A stretch of DNA of 64,000 nt, taken from contig JBBATZ010000004.1 in the NCBI GenBank assembly GCA_040398425.1, positions 1 through 64,000 of the forward strand, given 5' to 3'. The notes under the pieces are model-generated. The model worked only from the letters and a program-made list of their open reading frames with translations. It was not told where the DNA came from and did not search any database. This DNA comes from UBA7672 sp040398425 (GTDB taxonomy: Bacteria; Pseudomonadota; Alphaproteobacteria; Caulobacterales; Hyphomonadaceae). Positions 1 through 9,046 of the stretch are shown here, piece by piece; positions within the stretch are counted from its first letter, which is position 1; every line of letters begins with the position of its first letter. A program made the position numbers and the translations under genes.

Positions 1-425
<425 letters not shown>

Positions 426-540
426 GGTGTTTCCCCATGCTTGGGTCGGCGCTTGCCATGTCTGCGCGAGGCTGTAAAGCGCTCATGTTCGGCCAGCCAG
501 ATGGCGTCTGGCGCGGCCACACACAAGGCTTGAAAAGCAC

Positions 541-1872
541 ATGCGTGCGAGTTCTCGATCTGTCGTCCGGATCTCCGGATCGGTCCATGCGCCTGGCGAC
601 AAATCCTGTTCGCACAGGGCCATCATGATGGCGGCCGTGGCAAGCGGCGAATCGACCGTTACGGGCCTGCTGGAGGGCGAGGATGTGCTCAACACGGCCC
701 GGGCCGTGAAGGCGCTCGGCGCTGGCGTGGAGCGCACCGGACAGGGTTCCTGGACAATCGCGGGCGTCGGCGCCCGGGGATTTGAGACTCCCGCCGCCGA
801 CCTCGATTTCGGGAATTCGGGAACCGGGGCCCGCCTGATGATGGGCCTGGTCGGCGGCCATGACGTCGCGGCGCGGTTCGTGGGCGACGCATCCCTGTCG
901 TCGCGACCGATGGAGCGGGTGCTGAAGCCGCTGCGCCAAATGGGGGTCGTTGCAGATACGGCCGCGGGCGGGCGCCTGCCGGCGCTGATCAAGGGCGGAC
1001 GGCTGACGGCGATCCGCTATGCGCCGCCGGAAGCCTCGGCGCAGGTGAAGTCTGCCATCATGCTGGCCGGGCTGCGTGCCGACGGGGTGACCGTCGTCGA
1101 GGAGAAGGAAGCGACGCGCGATCATACCGAGCGGATGCTGCGGGCGTTCGGCGTCGAGGTTGGCTTCGAGGTGCGCGCCGACGGTGGACCGATCGTGTCC
1201 GTCAGAGGTGGGCAGTCGCTGCACGCAATCAAGGGCGCCAAGGTTGCGGGTGATCCCTCGTCGGCTGCTTTCGCCATCGCCATGGCGCTGATCGCACGCG
1301 AGGGCGAGGCGAGCGTGACGGGCATGCTGGATAACCGGACGCGCACGGGCTTCATCGACGCTGCAAAGGAGATGGGCGCGAGCCTGCGTGTCGAGGCCGA
1401 TGGGCGGGCGACGGGCGAGGATACGGTGCGCGTGATTTCAGCGGCGTCGCGCCTCAAAGGCATCACGCTGGATCCGGCGCTGGTGCCGTCAATGATCGAC
1501 GAACTACCGATCTTTGCTGTTCTGGCGGCGTTCGCTGACGGCAAGACTAAGGTGACGGGTGCAGCCGAGCTGCGCGTCAAGGAGAGCGATCGCATCAAGG
1601 CGATTTGTGCGATGCTGGCGGTCAACGGTGTTGCGGTCGAGGAGCTTCCCGATGGCTTCATCGTCACCGGTTGCGGCGCGCGCGGCGTGCCGGGCGGCGG
1701 AATGGTCGAGGCACGACACGATCATCGTATCGCGATGTCGGCGCTGGTCATGGGGTCGGCAGCCAAGGATGCTGTGTCGGTGGACGACATCGCGGTGATC
1801 GCCACCAGCTATCCGGAGTTCTTCGACCACATGGCGACGCTGGGCGCCGACGTCACGCAGGACAGCCAATGA
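541..1872 (+). CDS. aroA: 3-phosphoshikimate 1-carboxyvinyltransferase (EPSP synthase)
   Basis: Joins phosphoenolpyruvate to shikimate-3-phosphate, the sixth step of the shikimate pathway, in the cytoplasm. The 443 residues have the family's usual length. Visible motifs are PGDKSCSHR (18-26), DFGNSGTGARL (89-99), GDASLSSRPM, ELRVKESDR and a C-terminal HDHRIAMS. Overall it resembles the CP4-like class II enzymes of alphaproteobacteria. It carries Gly at residue 94, where the glyphosate-insensitive CP4 enzyme has Ala. The start at 541 has only a weak ribosome site. The stop overlaps the next start (ATGA), so aroA and cmk are translationally coupled. Confidence 0.96.
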   Translation: MRASSRSVVRISGSVHAPGDKSCSHRAIMMAAVASGESTVTGLLEGEDVLNTARAVKALGAGVERTGQGSWTIAGVGARGFETPAADLDFGNSGTGARLMMGLVGGHDVAARFVGDASLSSRPMERVLKPLRQMGVVADTAAGGRLPALIKGGRLTAIRYAPPEASAQVKSAIMLAGLRADGVTVVEEKEATRDHTERMLRAFGVEVGFEVRADGGPIVSVRGGQSLHAIKGAKVAGDPSSAAFAIAMALIAREGEASVTGMLDNRTRTGFIDAAKEMGASLRVEADGRATGEDTVRVISAASRLKGITLDPALVPSMIDELPIFAVLAAFADGKTKVTGAAELRVKESDRIKAICAMLAVNGVAVEELPDGFIVTGCGARGVPGGGMVEARHDHRIAMSALVMGSAAKDAVSVDDIAVIATSYPEFFDHMATLGADVTQDSQ

Positions 1873-2534
1873 TCATCGCGCTCGACGGCACCACGTCGTC
1901 CGGCAAGGGCACGCTGGCCAAGCGTCTGGCGGCGCATTACGGGCTGCCGCATCTGGATACAGGGTTGTTGTACCGCGCGGTCGCGAAGGCGGCGCTCAAC
2001 AAGGGCATCGATTTTTCGGATGAGCGGGAATGCGCGCTGCTGGCGGCGCATATCGACCTCGCCGAATTCGACGAGCGCGAGCTGCGAAGCGCAAGTGTCG
2101 GGGCTGCGGCGTCGGTTGTGGCGTCGCTCGGTGCCGTTCGGCGGGCTCTGTTCGAACTTCAGCGGAAGTTTGCGCATCAGGCGGGCGGCGCGGTTCTCGA
2201 CGGGCGCGATATCGGGACGGTGATCGCTCCGGATGCCGACGTGAAGCTTTGGGTGGATGCGACTGTCGAGGAGCGGGCTCGGCGGCGCTTCAGGGAATTG
2301 TCGGCCATGGGCGAGGCGGTGACCGAGCATGGCGTTCTGATTCAGCTGGAGGAGCGCGACAAGCGTGATGCTGAGCGCAAGGATGCGCCGATGAAACCGG
2401 CCGACGATGCGGTGTGGATCGACACCACGCGGATGAATCCGGACGCGTGTCTGGCGAAGGCAGTTGAAGTGGTCGAGGCACGGAAGGCGGCGCCGAAGGA
2501 GAAGAAGGCGCCGGTGAAGAAGCCGAAGGGTTAG
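1869..2534 (+). CDS. cmk: (d)CMP kinase
   Basis: Phosphorylates CMP and dCMP with ATP. The start ATG overlaps the aroA stop by four bases. The 221-residue protein has a P-loop GTTSSGKGT at residues 7-15, the LDTGLLYRAVA segment that binds substrate, and the LDGRDIGTVIAPDADVK segment typical of Cmk. The C-terminus is an extra Lys/Pro-rich tail of about 20 residues. In many alphaproteobacteria rpsA follows cmk; here an opposite-strand serine hydrolase follows instead. Confidence 0.95.
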   Translation: MIIALDGTTSSGKGTLAKRLAAHYGLPHLDTGLLYRAVAKAALNKGIDFSDERECALLAAHIDLAEFDERELRSASVGAAASVVASLGAVRRALFELQRKFAHQAGGAVLDGRDIGTVIAPDADVKLWVDATVEERARRRFRELSAMGEAVTEHGVLIQLEERDKRDAERKDAPMKPADDAVWIDTTRMNPDACLAKAVEVVEARKAAPKEKKAPVKKPKG

Positions 2535-2621
2535 ACGGCGTTCACGACTTCGCGCTCGTGGTTCGACGGACGGCCCTGCGGGCCTGCTCACCGTGAGCGC
2601 TACTTGGGCACCGTACACTAA

Positions 2622-2671
2622 GCGCTCATCCTGAGCAGCGACCGAAGGGAGCGACCGTCGAAGGACGGGCG
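2622..2671. repeat. REP-like intergenic repeat
   Basis: Between cmk and the serine hydrolase lies sequence built from CTCATCCTGAGC, GCGACCGAAGGGAGCGAC and GTCGAAGGACGGGCGCG. It resembles the short palindromic elements scattered between genes in many alphaproteobacteria. Only one copy of this type is seen in the window, so the repeat status rests on resemblance. Confidence 0.45.
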
Positions 2672-2701
2672 CGTGGTGGATATCGCTTTGCGCAAACCAT
2701 C

Positions 2702-3865
2702 CTAGGCGCCGACCACCGCCCGCTGCACATCGCCCGGGAGTTGTCCGGCCATGCCTTCGAGCGTTGTGTTGGTGAGGTTCAGGATCGTCAGCTTGCGGGT
2801 GGGGTCGACAAACCAGGAATGGCCCCAGACGCCGCCCCATTGCCAGGAGCCGGGCGACAGCGCCGAGCCTGAGGCGGCTGGGTCGAGCAGGATGGAGCCG
2901 CCGAAGCCGAAGGCGGTGTTGCCGGTGGGATCGAACAGTATGCGCAGCGGGCCGATCTGGTTCGACATCATCTGTTGCGTCGAGGCTTCCGACAGGATCG
3001 GGTCGCCGCCGGAGCGGATCGTATCCAGCAGGCGCACGATATCGAGCGCCTTGCCGTTCATGCACCCGCCGCCGCCCTGGAAAGCGTTGCGGTTGAAGGC
3101 GCGCGAGGTGCCAAGATTGATCGGGGCACAGCCGGGCACGAAGGGCTGCTTGAAATTGTCGCCGATGGCGACGGGCTCGGGCGCGGCGTTGGAATAGGGC
3201 TGCACGAGGCGGTTGGGGTCGGTCACGTGGAAGGACGTGTCGGACATATCCATCGGCCCGAGGACGTATTTCTGGACGGCGCCTTCGACGTCCGTGCCTT
3301 CGGCCTTCGCCATTACGGCGCCGAGCACGTCGATGGCGACGGAGTAGAGCCAGGCGGCGCCGGGCGGGAAGGTGAGGCCTGCCCGCACTATACGGTTGAG
3401 GTTGTCCTCCATCGTGAAGTCGCCATCGATGCCGGCGGAGACGGGGATGGTGTTGTAGGGGCCTTCGGGCGGCTGGAGGAAATCGTAGGAGAGGCCGGCC
3501 GAGTGCGTTAGTAGGTGGCGTATGGTGATGATTGGCGTCGAGCCGTCGGGTGCCTTCGGTTTAAAGTCGGGCAGGAAGTCTGTGACAGCCGTGTCGAGGG
3601 CGAATTTTCCGGCTTCGATCATCGCCATCGCAGCGGCGGTCACGATGGGCTTCGAGATCGAGGCGAGGCGGAAGATCGCGTCTTCCTTCATCGGCACGCC
3701 GGCCTCGCGGTCGGCCAGGCCATAGGCCTTGAGGTGAGCGAACTGTCCATCTTTCATCACCGCAATGACGGCGCCGACGATGCGCTTGTCATTGAGGGCG
3801 GACTGAACGGCGGCGTCGACGCGTGCGGAGATGTTTGTCATGGGCGGGACGATGGCGCGTTGCAT
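2702..3865 (-). CDS. Serine hydrolase, beta-lactamase/esterase EstB class
   Basis: A 387-residue class C beta-lactamase-fold protein. The catalytic SxxK is S69-I-S-K72. A tyrosine motif YSV (the YxN position) lies near residue 179, and WGHSWF near the C-terminus sits where the KTG/HxG motif is expected. HLLTHSAGLSYDF is typical of the EstB/LACTB-like branch. No clear signal peptide is visible. An internal ATG at 3841 is an alternative start; neither has a convincing ribosome site. Likely an esterase or D-Ala-peptide hydrolase; the substrate cannot be told from sequence. It is the first of three related but dissimilar serine hydrolases in the window. Confidence 0.88.
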   Translation of the reverse strand: MQRAIVPPMTNISARVDAAVQSALNDKRIVGAVIAVMKDGQFAHLKAYGLADREAGVPMKEDAIFRLASISKPIVTAAAMAMIEAGKFALDTAVTDFLPDFKPKAPDGSTPIITIRHLLTHSAGLSYDFLQPPEGPYNTIPVSAGIDGDFTMEDNLNRIVRAGLTFPPGAAWLYSVAIDVLGAVMAKAEGTDVEGAVQKYVLGPMDMSDTSFHVTDPNRLVQPYSNAAPEPVAIGDNFKQPFVPGCAPINLGTSRAFNRNAFQGGGGCMNGKALDIVRLLDTIRSGGDPILSEASTQQMMSNQIGPLRILFDPTGNTAFGFGGSILLDPAASGSALSPGSWQWGGVWGHSWFVDPTRKLTILNLTNTTLEGMAGQLPGDVQRAVVGA

Positions 3866-3900
3866 GATTTTGTCCAGAGTGTGCGTGTGGGTTTGACGTT

Positions 3901-4061
3901 GGGTGAGGTAGGGGCCCGGCGGTACAAGAGCTTACGCCCGCCTTCGTACCGGCCATGCAGTCTAGGATGCTGTAGCCCTGGGTCTCCGTAACAGGTGGAG
4001 GGCCCGGGGACGCGGGATGCCCCGCGTGAATTTGGGCAGCGCCTTTCGGCTCTACCGGTAG
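3901..4061 (-). ncRNA. ssrS: Candidate 6S RNA
   Basis: No gene fits here, but the minus strand folds into a roughly 160-nt structured RNA. It contains a hairpin CGCGGGGCATCCCGCG, then GGGCCCTCCACC, ACGGAGACCCAGGG and the AGGGCTACAGC block that resembles AGGGTTACAGCC of E. coli 6S RNA. A further strong hairpin GGTAC...GTACC follows. GGTAG near the 5' end can pair with CTACC near the 3' end as a closing stem. About 160 nt is the usual length of alphaproteobacterial 6S RNA. A weak promoter (TTAGAC, 17-bp spacer, AGATAT) lies just upstream. 6S RNA binds and restrains sigma-70 RNA polymerase. The ends are approximate and the call needs a covariance-model check. Confidence 0.5.
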
Positions 4062-4405
4062 AAAAAAGCAACGCGATATCTCGCGTTCCCGACAGTTGGT
4101 CTAAGGTGGCGGGGTAGCATCGGGGTTTTTCACCCGCCTGCGCCTATTGTCGCCGCCGACGTGGAGGTCGCGGATGTTCAGCCGCGATCCCTCGAACACT
4201 CCCGAACTTAGCCATACAGCACACGCACGGGCTCTTCATGCTCATCTGTGTCCAATCCCGCGCCGTTGGACAGTTGCGCGACTGCCCTCCTGCGAGATCG
4301 ATGAGCGAAGTATCCCCCAGAATCGAAAGTGTAGGATCGAGAGAACGATTTTCGGGGCGCTTTTTGCGGTAAGCCGTTGGAATTGTTCGGATCCGTCTAA
4401 AACGC

Positions 4406-4428
4406 GCGTGTGCAGATTCAGCGGATAA
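4406..4428. repeat. 23-base motif, copy 1 of 2
   Basis: The sequence starting GCGTGTGCAGATTC and ending GCGGATAA recurs at 53948-53970 with a single mismatch. Both copies lie in gene-free stretches. The flanks are not clearly related. Confidence 0.7.
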
Positions 4429-4445
4429 ATCGGGTCTCACGCGAT

Positions 4446-4551
4446 GTCATTCCCGGGCTTGTCCCGAGAATCCCGGCTGGACGCTTCGCGGGAATTCCAA
4501 CGCGGTTGCAACCGAGATTCTCGGGCTGCGCTGCGCTTACCCGAGAATGAC
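4446..4551. repeat. REP-like palindromic element
   Basis: The element opens with GTCATTCCCGGGC and closes with its near complement CCCGAGAATGAC. Internal segments CCCGAGAAT and ATTCTCGGG also pair. It matches the pattern of intergenic palindromes common in alphaproteobacteria. It lies between the candidate 6S RNA and argD. Confidence 0.65.
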
Positions 4552-4767
4552 CCCCGACGGCGTGCGGGTGGACATCAAAACGCGTCGCGCCGCTGACGCC
4601 CCGCGCTGCCAGGCCGGGGCTTGGCGGTCCAGAGAGCGGGCGTCGCGAAATCGTGCATTTTCATTGACATAACGGGCGACCGGCCTCATGAGCGCGGCTT
4701 CTGAAATGGCCCTTGAACAAGGTCAGGAGTCGTCTTTCCCACCGTCGGCGTCACAGGAGATGCCCCC

Positions 4768-5958
4768 ATGTCGAACGCAGTGCTTCCCGTCTACGGCCCG
4801 AGCCCGGTCGTCTTCGAGCGAGGCGAGGGCGTGCGCATTTATGACGACAAGGGTAAACCCTATCTCGACTTCATCGCCGGCATCGCAGTCAACGCGCTGG
4901 GGCATTGCCATCCGGTGCTGGTCGAGGCGCTGACCAAGCAGGCCAACACGCTGTGGCACACGTCGAACATGTTCCGCGTACCGGGACAGGAGCGGCTGGC
5001 GCAACGCTATGTCGACCTGACATTCGCGGACTATGCGTTCTTCACCAACTCGGGCGCGGAATCGATCGAGGGCTGCATCAAGATCGCGCGGCGCTATCAC
5101 TGGGCGAAGGGCAACAAGGAACGCATCGGCATCCTGTCATTCGAGGGATCGTTCCACGGCCGCACGCTGGGCGGCATCAGCGCGGGCGCGCAGGAGAAGT
5201 ATCGCGAGGGCTTTGGTCCGCGTATTCAGGGTTTCCGCTCGATTCCGTTCGGCGACCATGAGGCGCTGAAGCTGGCGATCAAGGAGCCGGATCTGGCCGC
5301 CGTGATCATCGAGCCGGTGCAGGGCGAAGGCGGCGTGCGTGAAGTGCCTGAGCAGTGCCTGCTGGGTCTGCGCAAGCTGTGTGATGAAAACGGCGTGCTT
5401 CTGATCTATGACGAGATCCAGTGCGGCGCGGGGCGTACCGGACAACTGTTCCATCACCAGTGGGTCGCGGGCGCCGAGCCTGACCTGCTCGCGGCGGCCA
5501 AGGGCATTGGCGGCGGCTTCCCGATGGGCATGATCCTGTCGAGCGAGAAGGCCGCCTCCGGCATGGCCAAGGGCGTGCACGGGACGACATTCGGCGGCGG
5601 ACCGCTGGCAATGGCGGTGGGCAATGCGGTGCTCGACGTTGTGACAGGCGACGGGTTCATGGAGCAGGTGCGCCGCGTGGCTGGCACGATGCAGCAGGGG
5701 ATGGAGAGCCTGAAAGGGCGCTATCCCGAGCTGGTGCTCGACGTCACCGGACGCGGCCTGCTGCGCGGCTTGAAGATGCGCGATGATCCGCTGCCACTGC
5801 GGAGCAAGCTCAGCGATAGCGGCCTGCTGGTCGGAACGGCGGGCAACAACACGCTGCGCCTCGCGCCGCCGTTGATCGTGACCGAGGACGATGTGCGCGA
5901 AGCGATCGACATCATCGATCAGCAATTCGCAAGCATGATGACGGCCGCCGGGTCGTAA
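4768..5958 (+). CDS. argD: Acetylornithine/succinyldiaminopimelate aminotransferase
   Basis: PLP-dependent class III aminotransferase that makes N-acetylornithine from the semialdehyde in arginine synthesis. The 396 residues include TNSGAES (93-99), YDEIQCGAGRTG (214-225) with the cofactor Asp, and the Schiff-base lysine K245 in AAAKGIGGG. HGTTFGGGPLA is also typical. The start is set by a strong AGGAGA seven bases upstream. It is followed 11 bases later by argF, forming an operon. In other alphaproteobacteria argD, argF and hslO are often consecutive. Confidence 0.95.
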   Translation: MSNAVLPVYGPSPVVFERGEGVRIYDDKGKPYLDFIAGIAVNALGHCHPVLVEALTKQANTLWHTSNMFRVPGQERLAQRYVDLTFADYAFFTNSGAESIEGCIKIARRYHWAKGNKERIGILSFEGSFHGRTLGGISAGAQEKYREGFGPRIQGFRSIPFGDHEALKLAIKEPDLAAVIIEPVQGEGGVREVPEQCLLGLRKLCDENGVLLIYDEIQCGAGRTGQLFHHQWVAGAEPDLLAAAKGIGGGFPMGMILSSEKAASGMAKGVHGTTFGGGPLAMAVGNAVLDVVTGDGFMEQVRRVAGTMQQGMESLKGRYPELVLDVTGRGLLRGLKMRDDPLPLRSKLSDSGLLVGTAGNNTLRLAPPLIVTEDDVREAIDIIDQQFASMMTAAGS

Positions 5959-5969
5959 GTGTCGAGATC

Positions 5970-6890
5970 ATGAAACATTTTCTGGACCTTTGGCCGCTGC
6001 CCTCAGCGGAGCTGAGAGCGATTCTGGACAACGCGAAGTCGCGCAAGGCGTCGCGCATGGGTCTGCCGAAAGGCACGGCCGATCGCGATGCGCCGCTGAG
6101 CGGGCACACGCTGGCGATGATCTTCGAGAAGAACTCGACGCGGACGCGCGTGAGCTTCGACATGGCGATACGGCAGCTGGGCGGCACGTCGCTGATCCTG
6201 ACATCGACGGATTCGCAGATCAGCCGGGGCGAGAGCATCGAGGATACCGCGCGGGTTCTGTCGCGCTATGTCGACGCGGTGATGATGCGCGCCAACCGGC
6301 ATGAAGATGTGCTGGCGTTTGCCGAGGCGGCCAGCGTGCCGGTGATCAACGGGCTGACGGACAAGTCGCATCCCTGCCAGATCATCGCGGACCTGCAGAC
6401 GCTGGAAGAGGCGGGGGTCACGCTGAAGGGCGCGCGGATTGCGTGGGTGGGCGATGGCAACAACATGGCCAACACGTTCATCCATGGCTCGCCGAAGTTC
6501 GGCTACTCGCTCGCGGTGGCGACGCCTGGCGGATATGATCCCGACATGGGCGATGTGGAGCGCGCGCGGGGCGAGCAGGGGCGCATCGATCTCTATCGCG
6601 ATCCGAAACAGGCCGTGGCCGGCGCGGATGTCGTGGTGGCCGACACGTTCGTCTCGATGGGCGACAAGGATGCGGACAAGCGCCTTGCCGATCTCGGCGG
6701 GTACAAGGTCAGTGGCGAGCTGATGAAGCTGGCCAATGGCGGCGCGAAGTTCCTGCACTGCCTGCCGGCGCACCGCGGCGAGGAGGTCGATGCGGATGTT
6801 ATCGACGGCCCGCAGTCGCTGGTGTTCGACGAGGCCGAGAACCGCCTGCATGCGCAGAAGGCGATCCTGGAGTGGTGCTTCCGGGCTTAA
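5970..6890 (+). CDS. argF: Ornithine carbamoyltransferase
   Basis: Transfers the carbamoyl group to ornithine to give citrulline. The 306-residue protein has the carbamoyl-phosphate motif STRTR (56-60), HPCQ (134-137), and HCLPAHRG (263-270) with the ornithine-binding Cys. The usual DxWxSMG motif reads DTFVSMG, with Phe in place of Trp. It lies directly after argD in the same operon. The downstream neighbour on the opposite strand is a BLUF protein, not the hslO gene often found there. Confidence 0.95.
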   Translation: MKHFLDLWPLPSAELRAILDNAKSRKASRMGLPKGTADRDAPLSGHTLAMIFEKNSTRTRVSFDMAIRQLGGTSLILTSTDSQISRGESIEDTARVLSRYVDAVMMRANRHEDVLAFAEAASVPVINGLTDKSHPCQIIADLQTLEEAGVTLKGARIAWVGDGNNMANTFIHGSPKFGYSLAVATPGGYDPDMGDVERARGEQGRIDLYRDPKQAVAGADVVVADTFVSMGDKDADKRLADLGGYKVSGELMKLANGGAKFLHCLPAHRGEEVDADVIDGPQSLVFDEAENRLHAQKAILEWCFRA

Positions 6891-6909
6891 GAGGGGCCCG
6901 GCCGTCCCG

Positions 6910-7338
6910 TTACTCGCCCCGGCCTACGATCGAGGCTGAGGCGACCAGTTCGCCGAGCAGCGAGAGGGTGGCGGAGCCGGAGGCGTCGAAGGGGTCGAGT
7001 TCGGCGCGCTTGAAGTATTTCAGGAGGACGCTGGGGTTCACGCGGGCGAGGTCGACGCGGCCCATCGTCCAGCTGCCGAACTGGCGCTGGCTGATTTCGT
7101 CATAGGCCAGGAGGCGCACATTCTGGTGGCGCGTGTCGCGCACGATGGCGTTGTAAAGCTCGCAGACCTCGTCGCGACCACCTTCGAGCAGCTGGATGAA
7201 GACGTCGTTGGAGACGCAGAGCATGCCGGTGATACCCTTGGCAGGATTTTTGCGATGTGACTGGACGAGGATTTCGTCGAGAATGGCGGCGCCAGTCCCG
7301 TCGGCGGCGCGGCTTGCGTAGAGGCAACGGACGAGCAT
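6910..7338 (-). CDS. BLUF-domain blue-light sensor protein
   Basis: A 142-residue stand-alone BLUF protein. The N-terminus MLVRCLYASRA supplies the conserved Tyr (residue 7). KNPAKGITGMLC supplies the flavin-contacting Asn and the NxTGxL motif, and FIQLLEG supplies the signalling Gln. FGSWTMG near residue 95 carries the semi-conserved Trp. In the family, blue light rearranges hydrogen bonds around FAD. There is no output domain, so it probably signals by protein contact. The start is taken just after the folE stop (five bases apart, same strand), so folE and this gene are probably co-transcribed. A longer upstream frame is only overlap with folE. Confidence 0.92.
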   Translation of the reverse strand: MLVRCLYASRAADGTGAAILDEILVQSHRKNPAKGITGMLCVSNDVFIQLLEGGRDEVCELYNAIVRDTRHQNVRLLAYDEISQRQFGSWTMGRVDLARVNPSVLLKYFKRAELDPFDASGSATLSLLGELVASASIVGRGE

Positions 7339-7343
7339 GACGA

Positions 7344-8084
7344 TCAGCCTTTGAGATTCAGGAGAGAGAGGAATTCGCGGCGTAGCGTGTGATCCTTGAG
7401 GAAGGAGCCGCGCATCACCGAGTTGATCATCTTTGTCTCGGTGTCGCGCACGCCGCGCCAGTGCATACAGAAATGGTCGGCCTCCATGACGACGGCGAGG
7501 CCATCGGGGCGGACCTTGTCGAGCAGGACTTCGGCCATCTGCGTGATGGCTTCTTCCTGGATCTGCGGACGCGACATGATCCATTCGGCGAGGCGCGAGT
7601 ATTTCGACAGGCCGATGAGGTTTGAGTGCTCGTTCGGCATCAGGCCGATCCAGAGCCGGCCCATGATCGGACAGAAATGGTGGCTGCAGGCGCTGCGGAC
7701 GGTGATCGGGCCGACGATCATCAGCTCGTTGAGGGATGAGGCGTTCGGAAATTCCGTGACGGGCGGCGCGGGAACGTAGCGGCCGTGGAAGACCTCCCTG
7801 AGGTACATCTTGGCGACCCGCTTGGCTGTCTCGCGCGTGTTGTGGTCGCTGGTGGTATCGATCACCAGGCTTTCCAGCACGCCTTTCATTTTCTCCTCGA
7901 CCTCGGCCTGCAGGGCTTCGAGTTCGCCGGCTTCGAGGAAGGCCGAGATGTTGTCGTTGGCGTGGAAGCGCCGCTTCGCCTTTTTGATGCGCGCGCGGAT
8001 GCGGGCCGACACGGGACCGTCGGTCGCGATATCTGCCTTTGGTGCTTCCGCCTTCGGGGCGGGCGGTTTGGTGCTGTCGGCCAT
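7344..8084 (-). CDS. folE: GTP cyclohydrolase I
   Basis: Converts GTP to 7,8-dihydroneopterin triphosphate, the first step toward folate and other pterins. The core shows HNTRETAKRVAKMY, VRSACSHHFCPIMGRLWIGLMP with the zinc-binding Cys and His residues, LSKYSRLAEWIMSRPQIQEEAITQMAE and DHFCMHWRGVRD with the second zinc Cys. An N-terminal extension of about 50 residues is rich in Lys/Ala/Pro. The start at 8084 follows a GGAAGG ribosome site. It precedes the BLUF gene on the same strand and follows an SDR gene, a context that recurs around light-response and photolyase genes in other bacteria. Confidence 0.95.
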   Translation of the reverse strand: MADSTKPPAPKAEAPKADIATDGPVSARIRARIKKAKRRFHANDNISAFLEAGELEALQAEVEEKMKGVLESLVIDTTSDHNTRETAKRVAKMYLREVFHGRYVPAPPVTEFPNASSLNELMIVGPITVRSACSHHFCPIMGRLWIGLMPNEHSNLIGLSKYSRLAEWIMSRPQIQEEAITQMAEVLLDKVRPDGLAVVMEADHFCMHWRGVRDTETKMINSVMRGSFLKDHTLRREFLSLLNLKG

Positions 8085-8163
8085 AGTGACCTTCCTTCCA
8101 TGGGCGGGCCTCACGTGGCCCGGGCTGTCGCCAGGGACTTCGCGCCCTGTCCCGCGTGTTGTT

Positions 8164-8898
8164 CTAGGGGGTGATTTCCTGTCCGTCCCACCCAAAAAGC
8201 CGGCCCGAGTTCTCGGGACGAAGATTGTCGAGCACAGACAGGAGGTGATTGGCGGAGGTTTCCGGCGAGAACAGGCGTTCTGAGGCGACGCCAGCCTGGA
8301 ACGGCTTTGAGAGCGGCGTATCCACGGTTCCCGGATGAAGCGCGACGCAGACCGTTTCGGGATGCGTGCGCGTGAGTTCGACGGCGATGGTGCGGATCAG
8401 CATGTTGAGGGCGGCCTTGGAGGCGCGGTAGCTGTGCCAGCCGCCGAGGCGATTGTCCGAGATGGAACCGACCTTTGCCGACAGCGCTGCGAAGAGCGTG
8501 CGGCGCGTGCGCGGCAGGCGGGGAAGCACGTGACGGGCGATCATTGCAGGGCCGATCGCGTTGATGGCAAAAGACTTCTGCAGACTTGCGCTCTCAATTG
8601 CGCGCAGCGACTTCTCGGGGCTGAGCCCGGGCCCATGCAGGCGGCCGGTGGCGACGATGACGAGATCGGGCGCGCCAATCGTCTCAGATGCTGCTGCTAT
8701 GGAGGCTTCGTCTTCGAGATCGAAGGCAAATGCAGATACCTCCGCGTTGTCGGCGCCGCCTTGTGGGCGGCGGGAGCCAGCGTGGACGCCCGCGCACCTT
8801 GGGTCGCGTTGAAGCGCCGCGACCAGCGCCTGGCCGACGCCGCCGGACGCCCCGAAGACAGCGGCGCGATAACCATCGGGGAGGGAGGTCAGCGTCAT
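8164..8898 (-). CDS. Short-chain dehydrogenase/reductase, C-factor-like
   Basis: A 244-residue Rossmann-fold SDR. The nucleotide motif GASGGVGQ lies near residues 16-23 and the catalytic YRASK lies near residue 162. VALHPGTVDTPLSKPF resembles the CsgA/C-factor branch. The start at 8898 is chosen because the family N-terminus begins just before the glycine motif; a longer frame to 8967 lacks homology. It diverges from the DUF2256 gene across about 150 bases. C-factor-like SDRs next to DUF2256 and photolyase genes are a known pairing, so a role in light or membrane stress is possible. The substrate is unknown. Confidence 0.85.
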   Translation of the reverse strand: MTLTSLPDGYRAAVFGASGGVGQALVAALQRDPRCAGVHAGSRRPQGGADNAEVSAFAFDLEDEASIAAASETIGAPDLVIVATGRLHGPGLSPEKSLRAIESASLQKSFAINAIGPAMIARHVLPRLPRTRRTLFAALSAKVGSISDNRLGGWHSYRASKAALNMLIRTIAVELTRTHPETVCVALHPGTVDTPLSKPFQAGVASERLFSPETSANHLLSVLDNLRPENSGRLFGWDGQEITP

Positions 8899-9046
8899 GC
8901 TGCGCGTTGCTCTTCGCGCGGGGCCGATCCGGCGTCGCGGAGTAGCCGTATGACAGGGGCGGGGCAAATGCTCATGGCCGTCATACGCGCGGAACAGCCG
9001 GGGAGTTTACCTGCGGCGAGCAATACTTTCTGGCGGGAGGCGAGGA

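Larger units (their letters stand above)
4062..4767. other. Intergenic region before argD
   Basis: About 700 bases without a convincing gene. The open frames on both strands lack ribosome sites and family resemblance. It holds one copy of a 23-base repeated motif (4406-4428), a REP-like palindrome (4446-4551), a TTGACA at 4664-4669 without a good -10 partner, and the argD ribosome site AGGAGA at 4755-4760. Confidence 0.6.

Noticed and set aside
4144..4440. 98-residue minus-strand frame before argD
   Set aside because: No ribosome site or family resemblance; it contains the 23-base repeated motif, which explains its similarity to a frame near 53.9 kb.
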